Source: Branchiostoma lanceolatum | Lineage: Eukaryota; Chordata; Leptocardii; Amphioxiformes; Branchiostomatidae | Length of the DNA: 64,000 nucleotides | Direction: 5' to 3' | Assembly: GCF_035083965.1 (NCBI RefSeq) | Contig: NC_089738.1 | Coordinates: 10,070,734 to 10,134,733, forward strand | In this document: piece by piece, positions 48,393 to 61,314 of the stretch | How the letters are laid out: every line of letters starts with the position of its first letter | Numbering within the stretch: the stretch's first letter is position 1 | Notes under the pieces: generated by a model | What the model was told of the DNA's origin: nothing | The model's input: only the letters and a program-made list of their open reading frames with translations | Databases searched by the model: none | Program-made: the position numbers and the translations under genes

Positions 48393-49875
48393 CTATGAAT
48401 CAAAAGTAACTCTTTTCTTGGCCTTGAGTCTGGTGACATCTAGCGGATCCCGTGTGTCCCACAGCTGGCCTCTCCTGTTGAAGGAGTCCCCGTAGCTGGT
48501 GCGGAAGGTCTGGTCGGGCAGACCGTACACGTCCACCGTGTGGGGCCGTCTCACGGGGTCGCCTGGCGTCTGCGGCAGGGGCGCGGGGTTGGTGGGGTGA
48601 GCGTATTCCCAGGACGCTTCCTGAACAAGAAAACACAAAAATTCCGTCATCTTAAAGGCCCACTATGTAAGATTATGATCCACTACTCACCGACCCACGT
48701 GGATAACGTGATGTCACAGAAGCAGTGGATTGCTCATTCATTGACAAAAACTGATCAGTCGAAAATTTGGGTAAACCCAATTTATTTTTGTGTTGGCAAT
48801 TTGCTGTTGAACTTTCATTCATAAAGATAATGTCCTTGGTACAAGTTGTTGTATAGCCATAGGTCATTTACATGGATGTTTTGTTCTCGAGAATATTTTC
48901 AACGTTGGGGCTCAAATTTTACGATACAAGGTGTATTTCTTTGAAGGTAAAGATACATTTCACTGCATGAAAGGATCTAGAATACTTTCAACTGGATAGT
49001 CGACGATGACAGTGAACGTGGTATAAGCATAACGCCTCCGCCCATTAGGCGTGGCCAAAATGACATGTCTCAGAGTCGGCAATTTCCCAATACATGTTAT
49101 TTTCGCTAGGACTTCGCCATTAACTGTTTTAAGTTATCATAATACATGGACGGATACCTACCGTGTAGTTAACGTTCTTGAATGGGTTTTCCTTGTCATG
49201 GGTGTAGGGTGCTCTCAACGTGAACTCAGGAAGAAATCTGTGTAACGGACATAAATATTAGGCAAAGTCTCACAACTGATAATCGATTAATCAGGGGAAA
49301 CTGCATGCAAATCATGATTAAATATATAGCTATGAGGAGCTTTTGAAAGTATTATTGCCCCATATAGGCTAGAATGTGGATTCGGCTCTTTGTGGTATCA
49401 TATAAACGTTTGTCGTATAGTCTCACCTGTAACTTTGATGTAAGGGAGCCTCTTTCATCTGGTATGAGACCCGTCCGACCTGTCCGGGGTATAACCCTTC
49501 TACGGTCCTCCCGTATCTATACGTACTGGAAAGAAAATGAAAAACAAAGTATAAGTAGATGCTACTTATCATAACAAATTCCCTTGTATTACTAGTACTT
49601 GTATTGCTATCAGTAAAAGAACCTTTAACCACACAATATCATTGGTATGCGGTTGGATGATATTAATGATATGGATATAGAATGATACTCAGTAACTTCC
49701 AGCGTAATGAAAAAGCTAGCTAGAACGTTCACAAGAAAGGATGTCACGTTATTTCAATCGCCATGGGAACGGAAAAATTGGACAAAACTACTGGCCAACA
49801 AACTACAGCTCACCTAGGGGTTGGGTCCGGTACTGCAGACTTGAATTCCCTCAGTCGTGTTGTTGGGGCACTCAT
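48393..49875 (-). CDS. SPMIP3 (C1orf100)-like sperm/ciliary microtubule inner protein
   Basis: Minus-strand exons 49814-49875, 49427-49525, 49162-49237 and 48393-48620, phases 2, 2, 0; 465 nt, 154 residues. The N-terminus MSAPTTRLREFKSAVPDPTP then YRYGRTVEGLYPGQVGRV resembles, from memory, human C1orf100/SPMIP3, which has TAIRLREF near its start and a GRDVQGYYPGQLARLHF segment. The remainder has Tyr- and Pro-rich short motifs (FLPEFTLRAPYTH, ASWEYAHPTNPAP, QTFRTSYGDSFNRRG) typical of proteins lining axonemal microtubules. It ends RVTFDS. A noncoding first exon may end at 51425, with an X-box-like site upstream. The gene structure is well supported by phase; the family name rests on the shared RLREF and YPGQ motifs. 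Confidence 0.7.
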
Positions 49876-51547
49876 GTTGTATGGATGTGTTCTTATTGCC
49901 TTGTCTCTGCAACTGCTAAACTGGCTAAGTATACGATATCTGGAGAAACAAAGTATACGTTAGTAAGGTTAGGATAAACAGCTAGGGTTGCTAGACCTCT
50001 CGAATGCCTATTTGAATGTTTGTTTACGATACCTTAGAAACAAGAGCCCGTATGCCCTAAGGTGGCAAGAAGCACATTATCGGTATACAGTATCGGTATC
50101 TAGGACAAACCTCCCGACATCACATACCATGCAACAACTTTTGAATACGACATGATTCTCTTTATTCCGTGTAATACTTAAGAGCCAGGACACAAATATC
50201 ATTGAAGTTCAAAACACGATTCAATAAAGAATGTTTGTTTACGATACCCTAGAAACAAGAGACCATGCCCTTAGGTGACAAGAAACACATTACCGGTTTC
50301 TGGGACAAACCACCTGTCACGTAACAATAACAACTTTTCAATACCTCACATTTTCTGATAGTTAAGTACCATGCATGTTGCAAAGACAGGTGTGGATAAG
50401 AATCATTTTTAAACCAGAAAACGCGATTCATAAAAGATGAATACATTTGTGAACAAAAATAGTAACAGAACAATGCGTTTGTCGAGAGAGAGATGTTAAC
50501 GTAAACAAATAATGGCAACGGGATCCTCGCCACAACCTGAATTTATTATCAGTTTGATCAGACACGTTGTATACATGTATGTTTGACTAGAATAGATAGT
50601 CTTCTTCGCCTCTCCCTTTTTTGTGAAGACCATTCACAGATTACAATGTAAAACTGTTAAGAAGCCATTGGAAGCCGACCATGCGGTGGCTAGTAATTGG
50701 ATAAGTACACAAAGACCAGGTAATGATTATCCAGTCTTTTCTGAGTCTGGACGAAACACCTAGAAATGGTCGCACCGCGACAAAATCGTGAGCCTTTTTC
50801 CGGCAATTTATGAATACATGAGTTGACGATAAAAATTAAAATCCGAGAGCAATGAATTATTAATCTAACGATTAACAATAGGGCTTGAGACAAGTAGTAA
50901 GTAATTGGGTTAAGCGTTAATTCTCGAGGGACTGTCATAAACAATCGTGCGTCTATCTACTCTTTGATTTTGAAAATGTGGACGTAAACTAAAACATGAA
51001 CGGCTATATGAAAGTTATACTGAACACATAAAATTTATGGACTCTAGATTATGTTGATTTAAGTACTCCAATTTTGTGTTGAAGAGAGTTGAATTACTAG
51101 TCATACACGGGGTTACGTGTAAGGTTTGTTGTACCAAATTGTCTACGTGCTATGCAACCAAACACGGCCACAACGAGAGGCAAAACCACGTTATACATTG
51201 TAAGTAGGGGAGAAATGATCCAAAACGAACAATTGCTTTCGCTGTTTATAGCTAAGAATAAGAGAAAGGTCACGAGAAATTGAGGGTGAATTGTTCTGAA
51301 AGTACGATGGGCGATAGGGCACCTGGAATAACCTAACAATAACCTCAATCGTATTCTCAGTCAAAAGGGTGGATATGCTTCAACAGAAAATGCCTCAAAT
51401 CTAAGAAAATATGGTCTGCTTACCTTAGAATGTTCCCTCAGACCGACTAGATTTCTCACAGCGAGTAAATGCTGGCGTGTGCGCACACCGGAAGCAAGTC
51501 ACCTATAAACACTCCAAGGGGCGGTACCTGGTTACGGGACGCTTACC

Positions 51548-51566
51548 GTCATGGCGCCCTAGCAAC
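51548..51566 (-). promoter_or_regulatory. X-box-like RFX site near the SPMIP3-like 5' exon
   Basis: GTCATGGCGCCCTAGCAAC has an RGYAAC half site (AGCAAC) and an imperfect GTCAT half site in the inverted spacing of RFX X-boxes. It lies about 125 bp upstream of the candidate noncoding exon donor at 51424. RFX factors drive ciliary genes; that this one is used is inference. Confidence 0.35.
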
Positions 51567-52721
51567 GCAAACACCTGCTGAGATTACGTCGTCTGACAGG
51601 TATTACCGCCGTCGCTATGGGTGAATTTTGGTCAGAATTCGAACTTCAATTAAATGTTCCCGCATATTGTATCTTTAACAATTTTTATCATAATAGGGTT
51701 CTCATATACACGAACGTTTTGCATACATTGTCAAAAGCCCGTATGAAATATAGTAGCCATGGCGGTTTTGATTACAAGTACTGTATAGCTTCAATACAAT
51801 ACACACGTACGGATTGGCTATTGCTATGACCGTAACTTGCATGGCGACTTTTTTATTCAATCGGTATGTTTCTTACAAAATATCTGTGTTCAACTTGTTG
51901 GTGAAATGGATTAAAATAAACACGTACTTTCAATGCCCTGTTTTGAAATGAAAGAGGTAAAAGGGTACTAATGGTTTAAATGACCCATGAACCCCTTTGA
52001 AAGGTGCACAGAAGAAGACGTAAAACACCTAACAGAGGCGCCCATGGTCCACTTACCTTACTTTAAACAGTCAGGTTAGTCCATTCAGGAGTTAAAAGCC
52101 TTTATTGAGAGGCCTTGGAGCAGGTAAAAGGGATAACAAAAGATTTCACTTGTAATATTTGGTGGTGCATTGAACATGCTGTAATGCATTTGTGTAGATT
52201 TCACAATGCTCGGCCACGAGCTAATGCCGATGATGATGATGAGATTTCAAGGGATGGGGCCATAGCAGAAGGAAATGTCAATCATTTATCCATAGCCCTG
52301 AAAAACACTAGAACTCAAAGAATGAATCATGGGGACAGTTATATATGTATGTGTGAAAATGTCTGTGCATCTTATTTCTGAATACCCATATGAAGGAAGT
52401 ATTCTAGGGTGATTTCCTCCATTTGCCCCCCTCCCCTTTCTATTTCTATTAATAGTACTAGCTTGTGGTGGCTTGAGATTGTAAAGATGTAATGCTTTGT
52501 CCAACGACTTCGATAGTTACAGATATGTTTTGCCCCTCCCTAATTGAGTTTCCTTTGAAAACACATCTTATTGAAAGTGATACATTAGTACAGGGAGTAT
52601 TCAAATGGGACTTTGTAAAACCTGTGTTCTTGTTCCATATTCATTGGTATTATAATTTAGTGTAACACATACAAATATATACACAAGTTAATGACTGCAA
52701 CAATGAAATCCAGTAAATGTT

Positions 52722-52727
52722 TTTATT
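52722..52727 (-). terminator. Candidate APTX polyadenylation signal
   Basis: TTTATT on the plus strand reads AATAAA on the minus strand 335 bp after the APTX stop codon, a normal 3' UTR distance. Confidence 0.5.
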
Positions 52728-53061
52728 CATTAAAACAGGCAACATTTCTTTCACATTTCTTGTTCTTTTTCCTCCAGCAGAACTCCTATATTATTGCAAC
52801 AAATTGTACACAAAGTCATGTAGTTCTGGCATACTAAGAGTTTATGACTGTATGCGCTGCTGTATATGTTATTCGTTTTCCTGAGAACCTACCTCTATAA
52901 ACAGCATTGCATTTTGACAAATACATGTACGTATCTGGAAAAACATGATGTGACATCCATTGCTATCCATGATTCTTGCTACTTTCTTGGCTGGTATTGA
53001 TCAAATAGGTAAGGTTCCTTTGTCAGAGGTTTTCATGACTAAGTCTGTTGTCCGATGTCAA

Positions 53062-55308
53062 TCATTCCTTGTCTCCAGGTTTAGGAATATGTGACAAAAT
53101 GTGTGCCTTGAGTTTGGGCATGTTGACCTGTTCCTTCTTACACACGTGACATCTGCAAAAGAATGTTGATTAAAAATTAGCTGATTCTAATATCAAATAT
53201 TACTGATTTTAATATCACAATCTATTCCAGGAATCATAAAGTTTAACATGAATATAATTTATCTTTAGTGTAGAAAAATGTATCTTATACATGTATTTAC
53301 ACTAATGTATTTTACCCTTGCACTTACATACAGTTAGACCCACATTTAAGCCTGGAATATGTATCTTGGACTGAAAGAACTTGCCTCAAAAGACAACATA
53401 TCAGTAAGATACTAAGAGTATCTTTTTATCAAGTAAGTGATTTGAAAACTGTTTGGCACTAAAATTTGTAGATTACATATATAAAGGTTCAGATGGTTTA
53501 ATAAACAGCATTACTTAGTGAGATGCATAAACTCAGTTGGTTCTCTAACGAAAATGCCTACCTTAGTGGATATTTCAGGCGGTCATTTCTAGATCCTTTG
53601 TCTGTTATTTTCCCTTCTTTTTCTAATTCCTCCACGACATCTGAAAATGAAGCAGATCAACATACAGGATTATTCCATTCATAATCCTAAGAAGGGGTGG
53701 TCATAGATATTCTAAACTCCCTCTTCTTTTTGATATCACAGTGGTTTTATTTCTGCAGTTTTTGTGGCAACCTCTCTATTGTAAATTAATGACACTGAGA
53801 CTACTATTATGACTACTATTGTGTGGACTGCAAATTTAAAACATGGCTTCTTTTTCCTTCTAATTTAAATATTATAAAGCCACTGCGACAGCAAATGAAT
53901 TTTCAGAACAAACCTTCAGAGTCCATGAAGTAGTCTGTAGTGAAGGAGTTCCAGTGTTTCTTATGCTTCAAGCAGGGAGAGTCAAAATCCTGACTGATCA
54001 CATGGAGATGTAAGTGACTGAAAGGCAAAAGTAGATTAAATCTGTTATTTCAGAGAAAAAAAGAAGATAAAGATTGCAAACTTCAACTATCCAAGTTTAT
54101 ATATTCACTTCCTTATGTACATGCTTCTGCCACCAGGTTTTTAAACTATGCAATTTGATGCACATGTAAATGGCATTAACATGAGAAAGGATTGATAACA
54201 TAATTATATGACATCATGATCTTGGACTGGCTATATCAAGATACACACACAACACATTTCAAAGTTCTGTGTTTTTCTTTAGAATGTCTCCAGTGTTAAT
54301 CCTTGAAATATTCCACCTTGACAAGTGTACCTCATACTCACCTCATACTGGGGATGGCATGGTAGCCCAGTCGGAAGGACAGATGTTTGGCATCTTCTGT
54401 TCTGAAACGTTACATTTAGAAACAGTGCAAAGGATGAATAACTGTTGTTACACCAAAAGTTATGTTGACAAGAAGCAAGAACCTGCCAAGAAGGGATGAG
54501 TTACAACTTAAAGTAGAGACGAGCAGAAGTCAGCCAGGTAGGAATTGTGGGATTCGAGTTTGGGCCGCTCTTCATTTGAAATCTCTTGTCTCTGTGGGCT
54601 ACACAATACTGTGAATTCATTTCACCTCGTGGTGGTTTAGGAGGGAAAAAAAGGAGCTTTCACTGTGTTTTACATTTGCAGTTGAAACAGTAATAATTTT
54701 GCAGAGGTCTTACAAGGGAGACATACTTGCAGGGCCATGAATTTGCGGGTGACATATGACTGCAAAATTAAAGTTAAATCAAAACCACACTGCAAAAGTT
54801 TCATAATTAACGGTAAAGTTGCAACATATTGTTCTTACTTGTCTATAAGCTCCTGTCCCTTCTTGTGCATGTGTTTGAGAAGGTCCAGCTGTTCTGAAGA
54901 CACAGCCTTCAGACTGGGTATGTTCTCCTTGGGTAACACTAACCAGTGGTACCGAGCCTAAGGATGGGATAAAAAGCACAATAAAAATGTTTAAAATATC
55001 TAAATTATGAATTATTTAAATTCTATAATAAATATTGCTCGAAAATTGATTGTAGCCACCGCACTCGATAATGGAGGTATTATTTAGACAAACTTAAATA
55101 CTGAACACACGCACACACACACACACAGAAATACAAACGCACACAAACAGATACATGCGCACGCGCACACACACAGATACACAGCGAGCAAGAGTTAAAC
55201 ACCTAGAGAGACATTAGCCTGGTATCTGAACCAAGCGTAACACAGCACCAAGCCAAGAGACCACGTCTAGCGATATAATGGACGTTAAACAAGGACAACA
55301 ACAACAAC

Positions 55309-55381
<73 letters not shown>

Positions 55382-55704
55382 GCGCACACATGTACAGAGA
55401 GACGGAAACACACCCACACACAGAAGGACGCACAAACATACAGACGAGATAAAAACAAAGAAAACGTCTGGTGCCCTTTGCTGTAACCGACCTGACAACA
55501 AACCTTCGGGTATTTATCCTTGATAATGACCACTTTATCGTCCGATTCGACCTTTAAAGCGGGATCTTCCATGGACGACAGAAGACCCATACTCCAGTGG
55601 CCTTTCTTGGCCGGCTGGGACGTTGTTTTCGCAGCTCCATCGGCTAATTTTCTCTTTTGCGCGTTCATTATCACAGAAAAGGCATTCCCTTTTGCCGCCA
55701 TCAT
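53062..55704 (-). CDS. APTX: Aprataxin (APTX), HIT plus zinc finger, no FHA domain, complete
   Basis: Removes AMP from abortive DNA ligation intermediates in single-strand break repair, in the nucleus. Minus-strand exons: 55504-55704, 54839-54957, 54342-54401, 53914-54017, 53562-53640, 53062-53152; phases 0, 2, 2, 1, 2; 654 nt, 217 residues. Residues ~35-65 ([20 protein letters not shown]) match the start of the aprataxin HIT domain. The catalytic HIT triad is HLHLHV at 128-133 inside [20 protein letters not shown]. The C2H2 finger has C189, C192, H205 and H209. An in-frame TAG six codons before the start ATG (55704) shows the protein begins here, so the vertebrate N-terminal FHA domain, which binds XRCC1/XRCC4, is absent. 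Donors at exons 1 and 4 are GTTTGT, weaker than usual. Identity is certain at family level. Confidence 0.95.
55090..55400. repeat. (CA)n and (CG)n microsatellites in APTX intron 1
   Basis: Short CA runs at about 55098-55180 precede a long CA tract at about 55311-55366 that passes into a GC/CG run at 55367-55384. CG dinucleotide runs are prone to Z-DNA. The tract ends about 100 bp from the end of APTX exon 1. Confidence 0.95.
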
Positions 55705-56404
55705 AAGTGAAAGTAGCCACTATTTTAGAGGGGTTATAGATGTCGATATTAGCGTAATGTAACTTATACCAGCTAGATGCAGCGGATTTAATACACATAA
55801 TTTTCAGATAAATTGCAGCCAAATATACAATTTCTAGTTTTTATATAGATTGAGAAAATGTAATGTTTATTTTACCACGAAAGACAAAAGTTTCTACCTA
55901 ATTTTGAATGAGGCATATGTAAAATGGAACAAGATGTTTCATTGGTTACTCTAGTCCAGAATTGGCCAATTAAACAAGCGCTGACAAAACGGTCTGTTGG
56001 GTCGCCCAAAATGTCGCCTGGGAATGCCAAAAATTGCTGAAATCGTCAGTTCTGAGGTAAAGTGCGCAGTTTCTTCTCTGTTTGTCTACTTGGTTCGGGG
56101 TGATCAAGCATGAAACGAATCTGTGTTTATTTATCTTCAGACTAGTGAGAAATATGACGTCTGGAAACGATTGGAGGGTATCTTTTTTGTTTTGATCGAT
56201 TGTTGTTTTTGTCATGTGGGAGGGGGGCGTTTACTGGAGTTGGCGATTTATAAGTTGATTGATTGTATTCATCTGGTATAAAATCATTGACGTACTGATG
56301 TCAAAGGAGATCGGAGGATACCACAGTCACTGTAGAATTATGTGAACAACATCGATTTATTTATGGCTTAGGATGTTCCTGCAAAATGATTATTATTTTT
56401 GGCA

Positions 56405-56665
56405 CTATAATTTAACAGGACGTCCAATTAGAATTTAGAATGTTTTAGTACTATTAGAATTCTTGGCACCATTGACAGGATGTTCCCGTCAAAAATGATT
56501 TTGTTCACTATTGACAGGATGATGATGATTGACAGGATGCTCCTGTCAGTGAGACTTAATCTTGCACTATGGACAGGATAATCTTGTGAATAACACCTCA
56601 TGATCCTGTCAACCCTAACCTTGAGGACAATCCTGAAAAATGGTCCAAAATAATAAGACTTGTTC
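56405..56665. repeat. Degenerate repeat of a GACAGGAT / ATCCTGTC palindrome
   Basis: TGACAGGATGTTCCCGTCA, TTGACAGGATGATGATGATT, TGACAGGATGCTCCTGTCA, GGACAGGATAATCTTGTGA and TGATCCTGTCAACC occur within 260 bp at irregular spacing of 30-50 bp. Each is a short inverted repeat of the same core, with no coding content. Confidence 0.65.
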
Positions 56666-57094
56666 CTGTCCACATTTTTTATTGATTTAATTGACACACA
56701 TTGTCCGCTGGGACCGGAGTATACAACAGTCGAGCCACTGTAGAGTTAGGGGAACAAAAACGTTTTTTTTTATTGACCAACCAGTTTCTTATTAGGTGAT
56801 AATTCCACGAAAGCTCCCTGTCACACATGACAATGATATTTGCTGTCAGAAAAATAAAGCAAAACATGTCTTACTGAAGCGGACTGCTAGGTGGTGCTGT
56901 AACCCTGAACCTTGAACGAGGACATCTTTTAAGTCAGCAATATTTCTCTGTCCATGTCACATATGCCATGAGTCCTCCATTATCAATATCAATATTGAAA
57001 ATGAACTCTCCTGGAAATAAAATGAAGCACAACATTGGAAAACCATATCAAGACGAAGGTCAACTGTCACAGATTATTCAATGTAAATTACATT

Positions 57095-57173
57095 AACTTG
57101 CAGTTACCCAGCTGCAGCTGGTTTCATTACAATTATTGTAATGAAACCAGCTGCAGCTGGGTAACTGCAAGTT
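57095..57173. repeat. Perfect inverted repeat: 38-bp arms, 3-bp loop
   Basis: The left arm 57095-57132 starts AACTTGCAGTTACCCAGCTG; the right arm 57136-57173 is its exact complement and ends CAGCTGGGTAACTGCAAGTT. The loop is TTA (57133-57135). Each arm holds CAGCTGCAGCTG, two overlapping E-boxes. Pairing stops abruptly on both sides. Confidence 0.97.
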
Positions 57174-57617
57174 TAAAAGCAGGTACTGTAAATTTATCTA
57201 TTTTCACAGGGATTTTAAGTTCTTGAAAGAAAGGGAAAGGACGTCTTCACTGTGTTTTAAGTTCATAGTGGTGACTTTTCTATAGCACAGTAGTATTAGT
57301 ACATTGGAAATGCATGATAACATTTCTAGATTTACAACCAGCATATTACTCCGAACGGTGGTTATACATGTTCCAATAGAACGGCACTGAATACAAATAT
57401 AACAGACATAACATAGAGGTCAGAGTCTATTCATGGCAGTATTTTCTGCTGTGTAAGGTCAGTGTAATTGACCTGACTGCTGGAGTGCCAAACATCACTA
57501 AATTGCAGACAGTTCAAATTTCTATCAGGGCCCACTTCGGTTTGATTGGGCTTCAATGAGAGTTATTTCTCTGTCCCATTGATGAAGGTATCTGGTAATT
57601 TTGTTCATGCACATGTA

Positions 57618-59239
57618 CTCTCACCTCTCAAATAAACGTACCGGTACGTTTATTTTTTTTCGCCAATAGTTCCACCCTGTACTTTCTTATTCTAGACGGT
57701 ACGTTTATTATTTTTTGAAAAATTGAGGCTTTGCAAACCAGGAATCCCTCTAAAATCGTAAGTTAAGGTTTTTCTGCCCATATTTCCCCGGTATTTTTGC
57801 TCGTAATTCGCTATTTTTCGGCCTACCGGCGTTGATTTTCTCGCCGCTTTGACGGCCTTGTGAAAAGTATCCTGGCGGCACTCGTAACATATCGGTCGAT
57901 ATCGCTATGACGCTACAAAGTAAACCGGAAAATAAGACGCGACATTGACATTTTAAAATACAATTTTCATATAAATAACTTTGATAGTCTCTGTTTACAT
58001 CGTAAACCAAAGCACGCTGATCAAAAACGTGTGGAGTAGGGTGCACGGCTGCACGGGGAATAATAATTTCCTGACCACTATATCCGTAGTATCGGCAGCG
58101 CGGCGGAAGAATTATTTGTTTGCAGAAGACATGTAACACGTTAAAAGAACAATCATAACTTAACTTCCCTTGTGATATGTGTTTTGAGGCCACAAAATCT
58201 CTAAAACGGCAGAAATATGTCCGATATGATTCGGTAAACAACAGCGCGAAATCGCGAAACATGGCCGCCACTCTCAGGCATGGCGACAGTAAAACTAGCA
58301 GCATATTGCGTAGTGCGGATACCGATCTTTAAAATGATACCGTAAACGCATGGAAATATTATATTTTTTGGGCAACGATAGACACACAGCGCCATCTTTA
58401 TTTTCAGAGGGTTCATTTTTTTTAAAATAATCGTTAGATTTTCCCAATTTTGGCGGTTCATCGCGGCTTTCTAGTGTCAACACGTAATGGGTAACTTCTT
58501 AGTATGTGCGGTCTGTGACGTTGAGCTACTTTTACAGTCGATCTCTATTCAATATTGTGGGATTTACCGCGGGAACTCGAAATCCGAGCGTCTCACTTTG
58601 TTTTCGACGCTATGGAGAAAAATTTTATAGACATATTTCTTCTGTGGAAGGACTGTGTTCATATTTGTGTTTTTTTGTGGTTGATGTCTTTAGAAAATAT
58701 GATCAGGTACATTTAACTTTTAAAAGTACTCTGATGATTTTTGTTATATGTCACTGATTGTCAGTCATAATAAAATGATATAACAATTTTCTTTGATCAC
58801 TTGCTTCAAGTTCCAAGTAGAAAAAGCATGTATCATGTACATTTTCACTTGTTGAATTTGAAAGCACCGTGGCCCCCGGTTAGGGGTCATAGCGGGGAAC
58901 CTATGCCCAATTTTTCAATATTACTATTATATTTTACGAAGAGGCGAGGAAGATCATCATGATTTGAACAAGCTATGGACAGTTATTCTGTTCAATATCT
59001 ATATACTTAATAGGTATGGCATGATTGACTAAATATAAGTTACCTACCTGCTTATTATCTTATTTCCCTCTGACAGTGACAGTTGTACATGTATGGACAC
59101 AGTTTACCTAGCCTCGACTGTCGATTTTTGAAATTTTCCGGGGGGTACTTTTATTCCAGGGGGTACTTATATTACATTTTGAAAATTTGTCCGGGGGGTA
59201 CTTCTATTCCAGGGGGTACTTCTATTTGAGAGGTGAGAG
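57618..59239. mobile_element. 1.6-kb DNA transposon-like element, TIRs with TA flanks
   Basis: The left end TA-CTCTCACCTCTCAAATA is matched at the right by TATTTGAGAGGTGAGAG-TA, a 17-bp perfect terminal inverted repeat flanked by TA on both sides, as in TA-targeting (Tc1/mariner-like) transposition. Subterminal repeats follow: GGTACGTTTATT copies at the left and GGGGGGTACTT.TATTCCA copies at the right. A minus-strand open frame of about 184 codons (57750-58304) shows no transposase motif that I recognise, so the element looks nonautonomous or decayed. It lies between APTX and RCBTB. Confidence 0.75.
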
Positions 59240-60440
59240 TAGTTTATTTTGTTTGTGTTCTTCAGTCTTTCTACTGTTATTTACTTACTATTCTTGTTTA
59301 CGTTCAGTCATTCTTTTTTTCAGATTCAGCTTATCATTTTGTATTTTTGATATACGTCAGCATTTACTGACAGTCTTATGCTGTTGTCCTGTACTATATA
59401 TATGTTGCATTGAGCTTGACTTTGACAGTTTGAGGAAGTGAAGTCTAACTGTAGTGTACTGTGTAGGCCTTGGACAGTATACATAGCCTAATATGACTTT
59501 TATTGTAGACTGCTCTCTATATGTATACATTGTACATATGTGTAGTTACTTACAGTAAAATGATGCAGGTCTAGATCTTTTGATTAGCTGAAAAAAATCA
59601 ATTTAACCAACGTACTATTTGAATACTGTAACTGTGTAAGTTCACACTAATTTAATGTTTGCAGTTTTTGCAGTTACCTCTTCACTGGGAACTTAAACCA
59701 CTGCAAAAATGCTTGTTTCGTCTTCTGCCTGCCTATCATTTTGTTTCAACCAAGAACTAAAAACCACTGTGAATACTCCATTTTCTCCCTACTGCGAAAT
59801 TTGCAAATTTAAATGCACTTACAGTACCAGTGAATATTACCCCACTCAAGTTTCACACTGTTTTCACTTCCACCCACTTATGGTAGTCCAAGCCATTTAT
59901 TTCCCAGAAGACTGGCCCACTTTCAAGGGGGGGGTTCCAATCAAATATAGTATACACCATATATACCCGGCCCTGTTAATATTATATTGTGATCCTTCCT
60001 TTTTCTGATATGTGCTAAAAATTGTATGTTTCGTTATTTCTTGTAGTACAGATAGTACATGTGTGAAGTGACTATATTTGTTCAATTATAGGCATTACAA
60101 TTTTACATGTACTTAGTAGGCTAACCTGTGTTATATGGAGCCAGAGTTTTGTTTAGCATGAAAAGAATGTCAGATTGTGACCGGCTTTAACCTCGATCTC
60201 TCCAGGGTGTTGACTGATTGCAATACATATGTATTGTGAACAAATTGTAACCTTTTTTGGCCAAGTACTTGTAAGGGGGCCTGCATACCCTTTTTCGTGA
60301 GGCATTATATAGGGAAGCTTTTTCAATTTTCTGTGATTCTTTGGTCAAAAACGCTATTAATTTCATTGTAATTCATGTCCCTTGAAAGAATCAAACTCTT
60401 AAAGTCTTATTCTTTGTTTGTTTATCAAATTGTCCTACAG
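59240..60440. other. Region between the TIR element and the RCBTB coding start
   Basis: AT-rich, no supported coding exon. A splice acceptor TGTCCTACAG ends at 60440, so the RCBTB transcript probably has one or more noncoding exons here or further upstream, and this stretch may be 5' UTR intron. Confidence 0.5.
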
Positions 60441-60552
60441 GCAGTACCAACCAAAGATAGCCCGCAAGACAACCTCTGCTTGTACTGTAGAGTAGCAACC
60501 TATTCTTTTGCTACTCGAACTCTTGGCAACTGCCTACAAAAAGAACATCACA

Positions 60553-61314
<762 letters not shown>

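Larger units (their letters stand above)
49876..53061. other. 5' region of the SPMIP3-like gene and spacer to APTX
   Basis: A 5' UTR intron probably runs from 51424 (GTAAGC donor, minus strand) to about 49909 (TTGCAG acceptor). Two similar segments (ACGATACC.TAGAAACAAGAG at 50027 and 50239) form a short internal duplication. Beyond 51600 I see no supported exon; open frames at 51617, 52115 and 52286 look accidental. The APTX 3' UTR occupies roughly 52722-53061. Confidence 0.5.
55705..57617. other. Region upstream of APTX
   Basis: Holds the APTX promoter side, a degenerate GACAGGAT palindrome repeat (56405-56665) and a perfect hairpin at 57095. No exon with recognisable coding content was found on either strand. 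Confidence 0.55.

Noticed and set aside
55203-55523. Cys-Val-rich and Gln-Thr-His frames beside APTX exon 1
   Set aside because: Microsatellite translation; the APTX frame stops at the splice donor at 55503.
57750-58304. 184-codon minus-strand frame as a host gene
   Set aside because: It lies inside the TIR element, has no recognisable domain and no splice partner.
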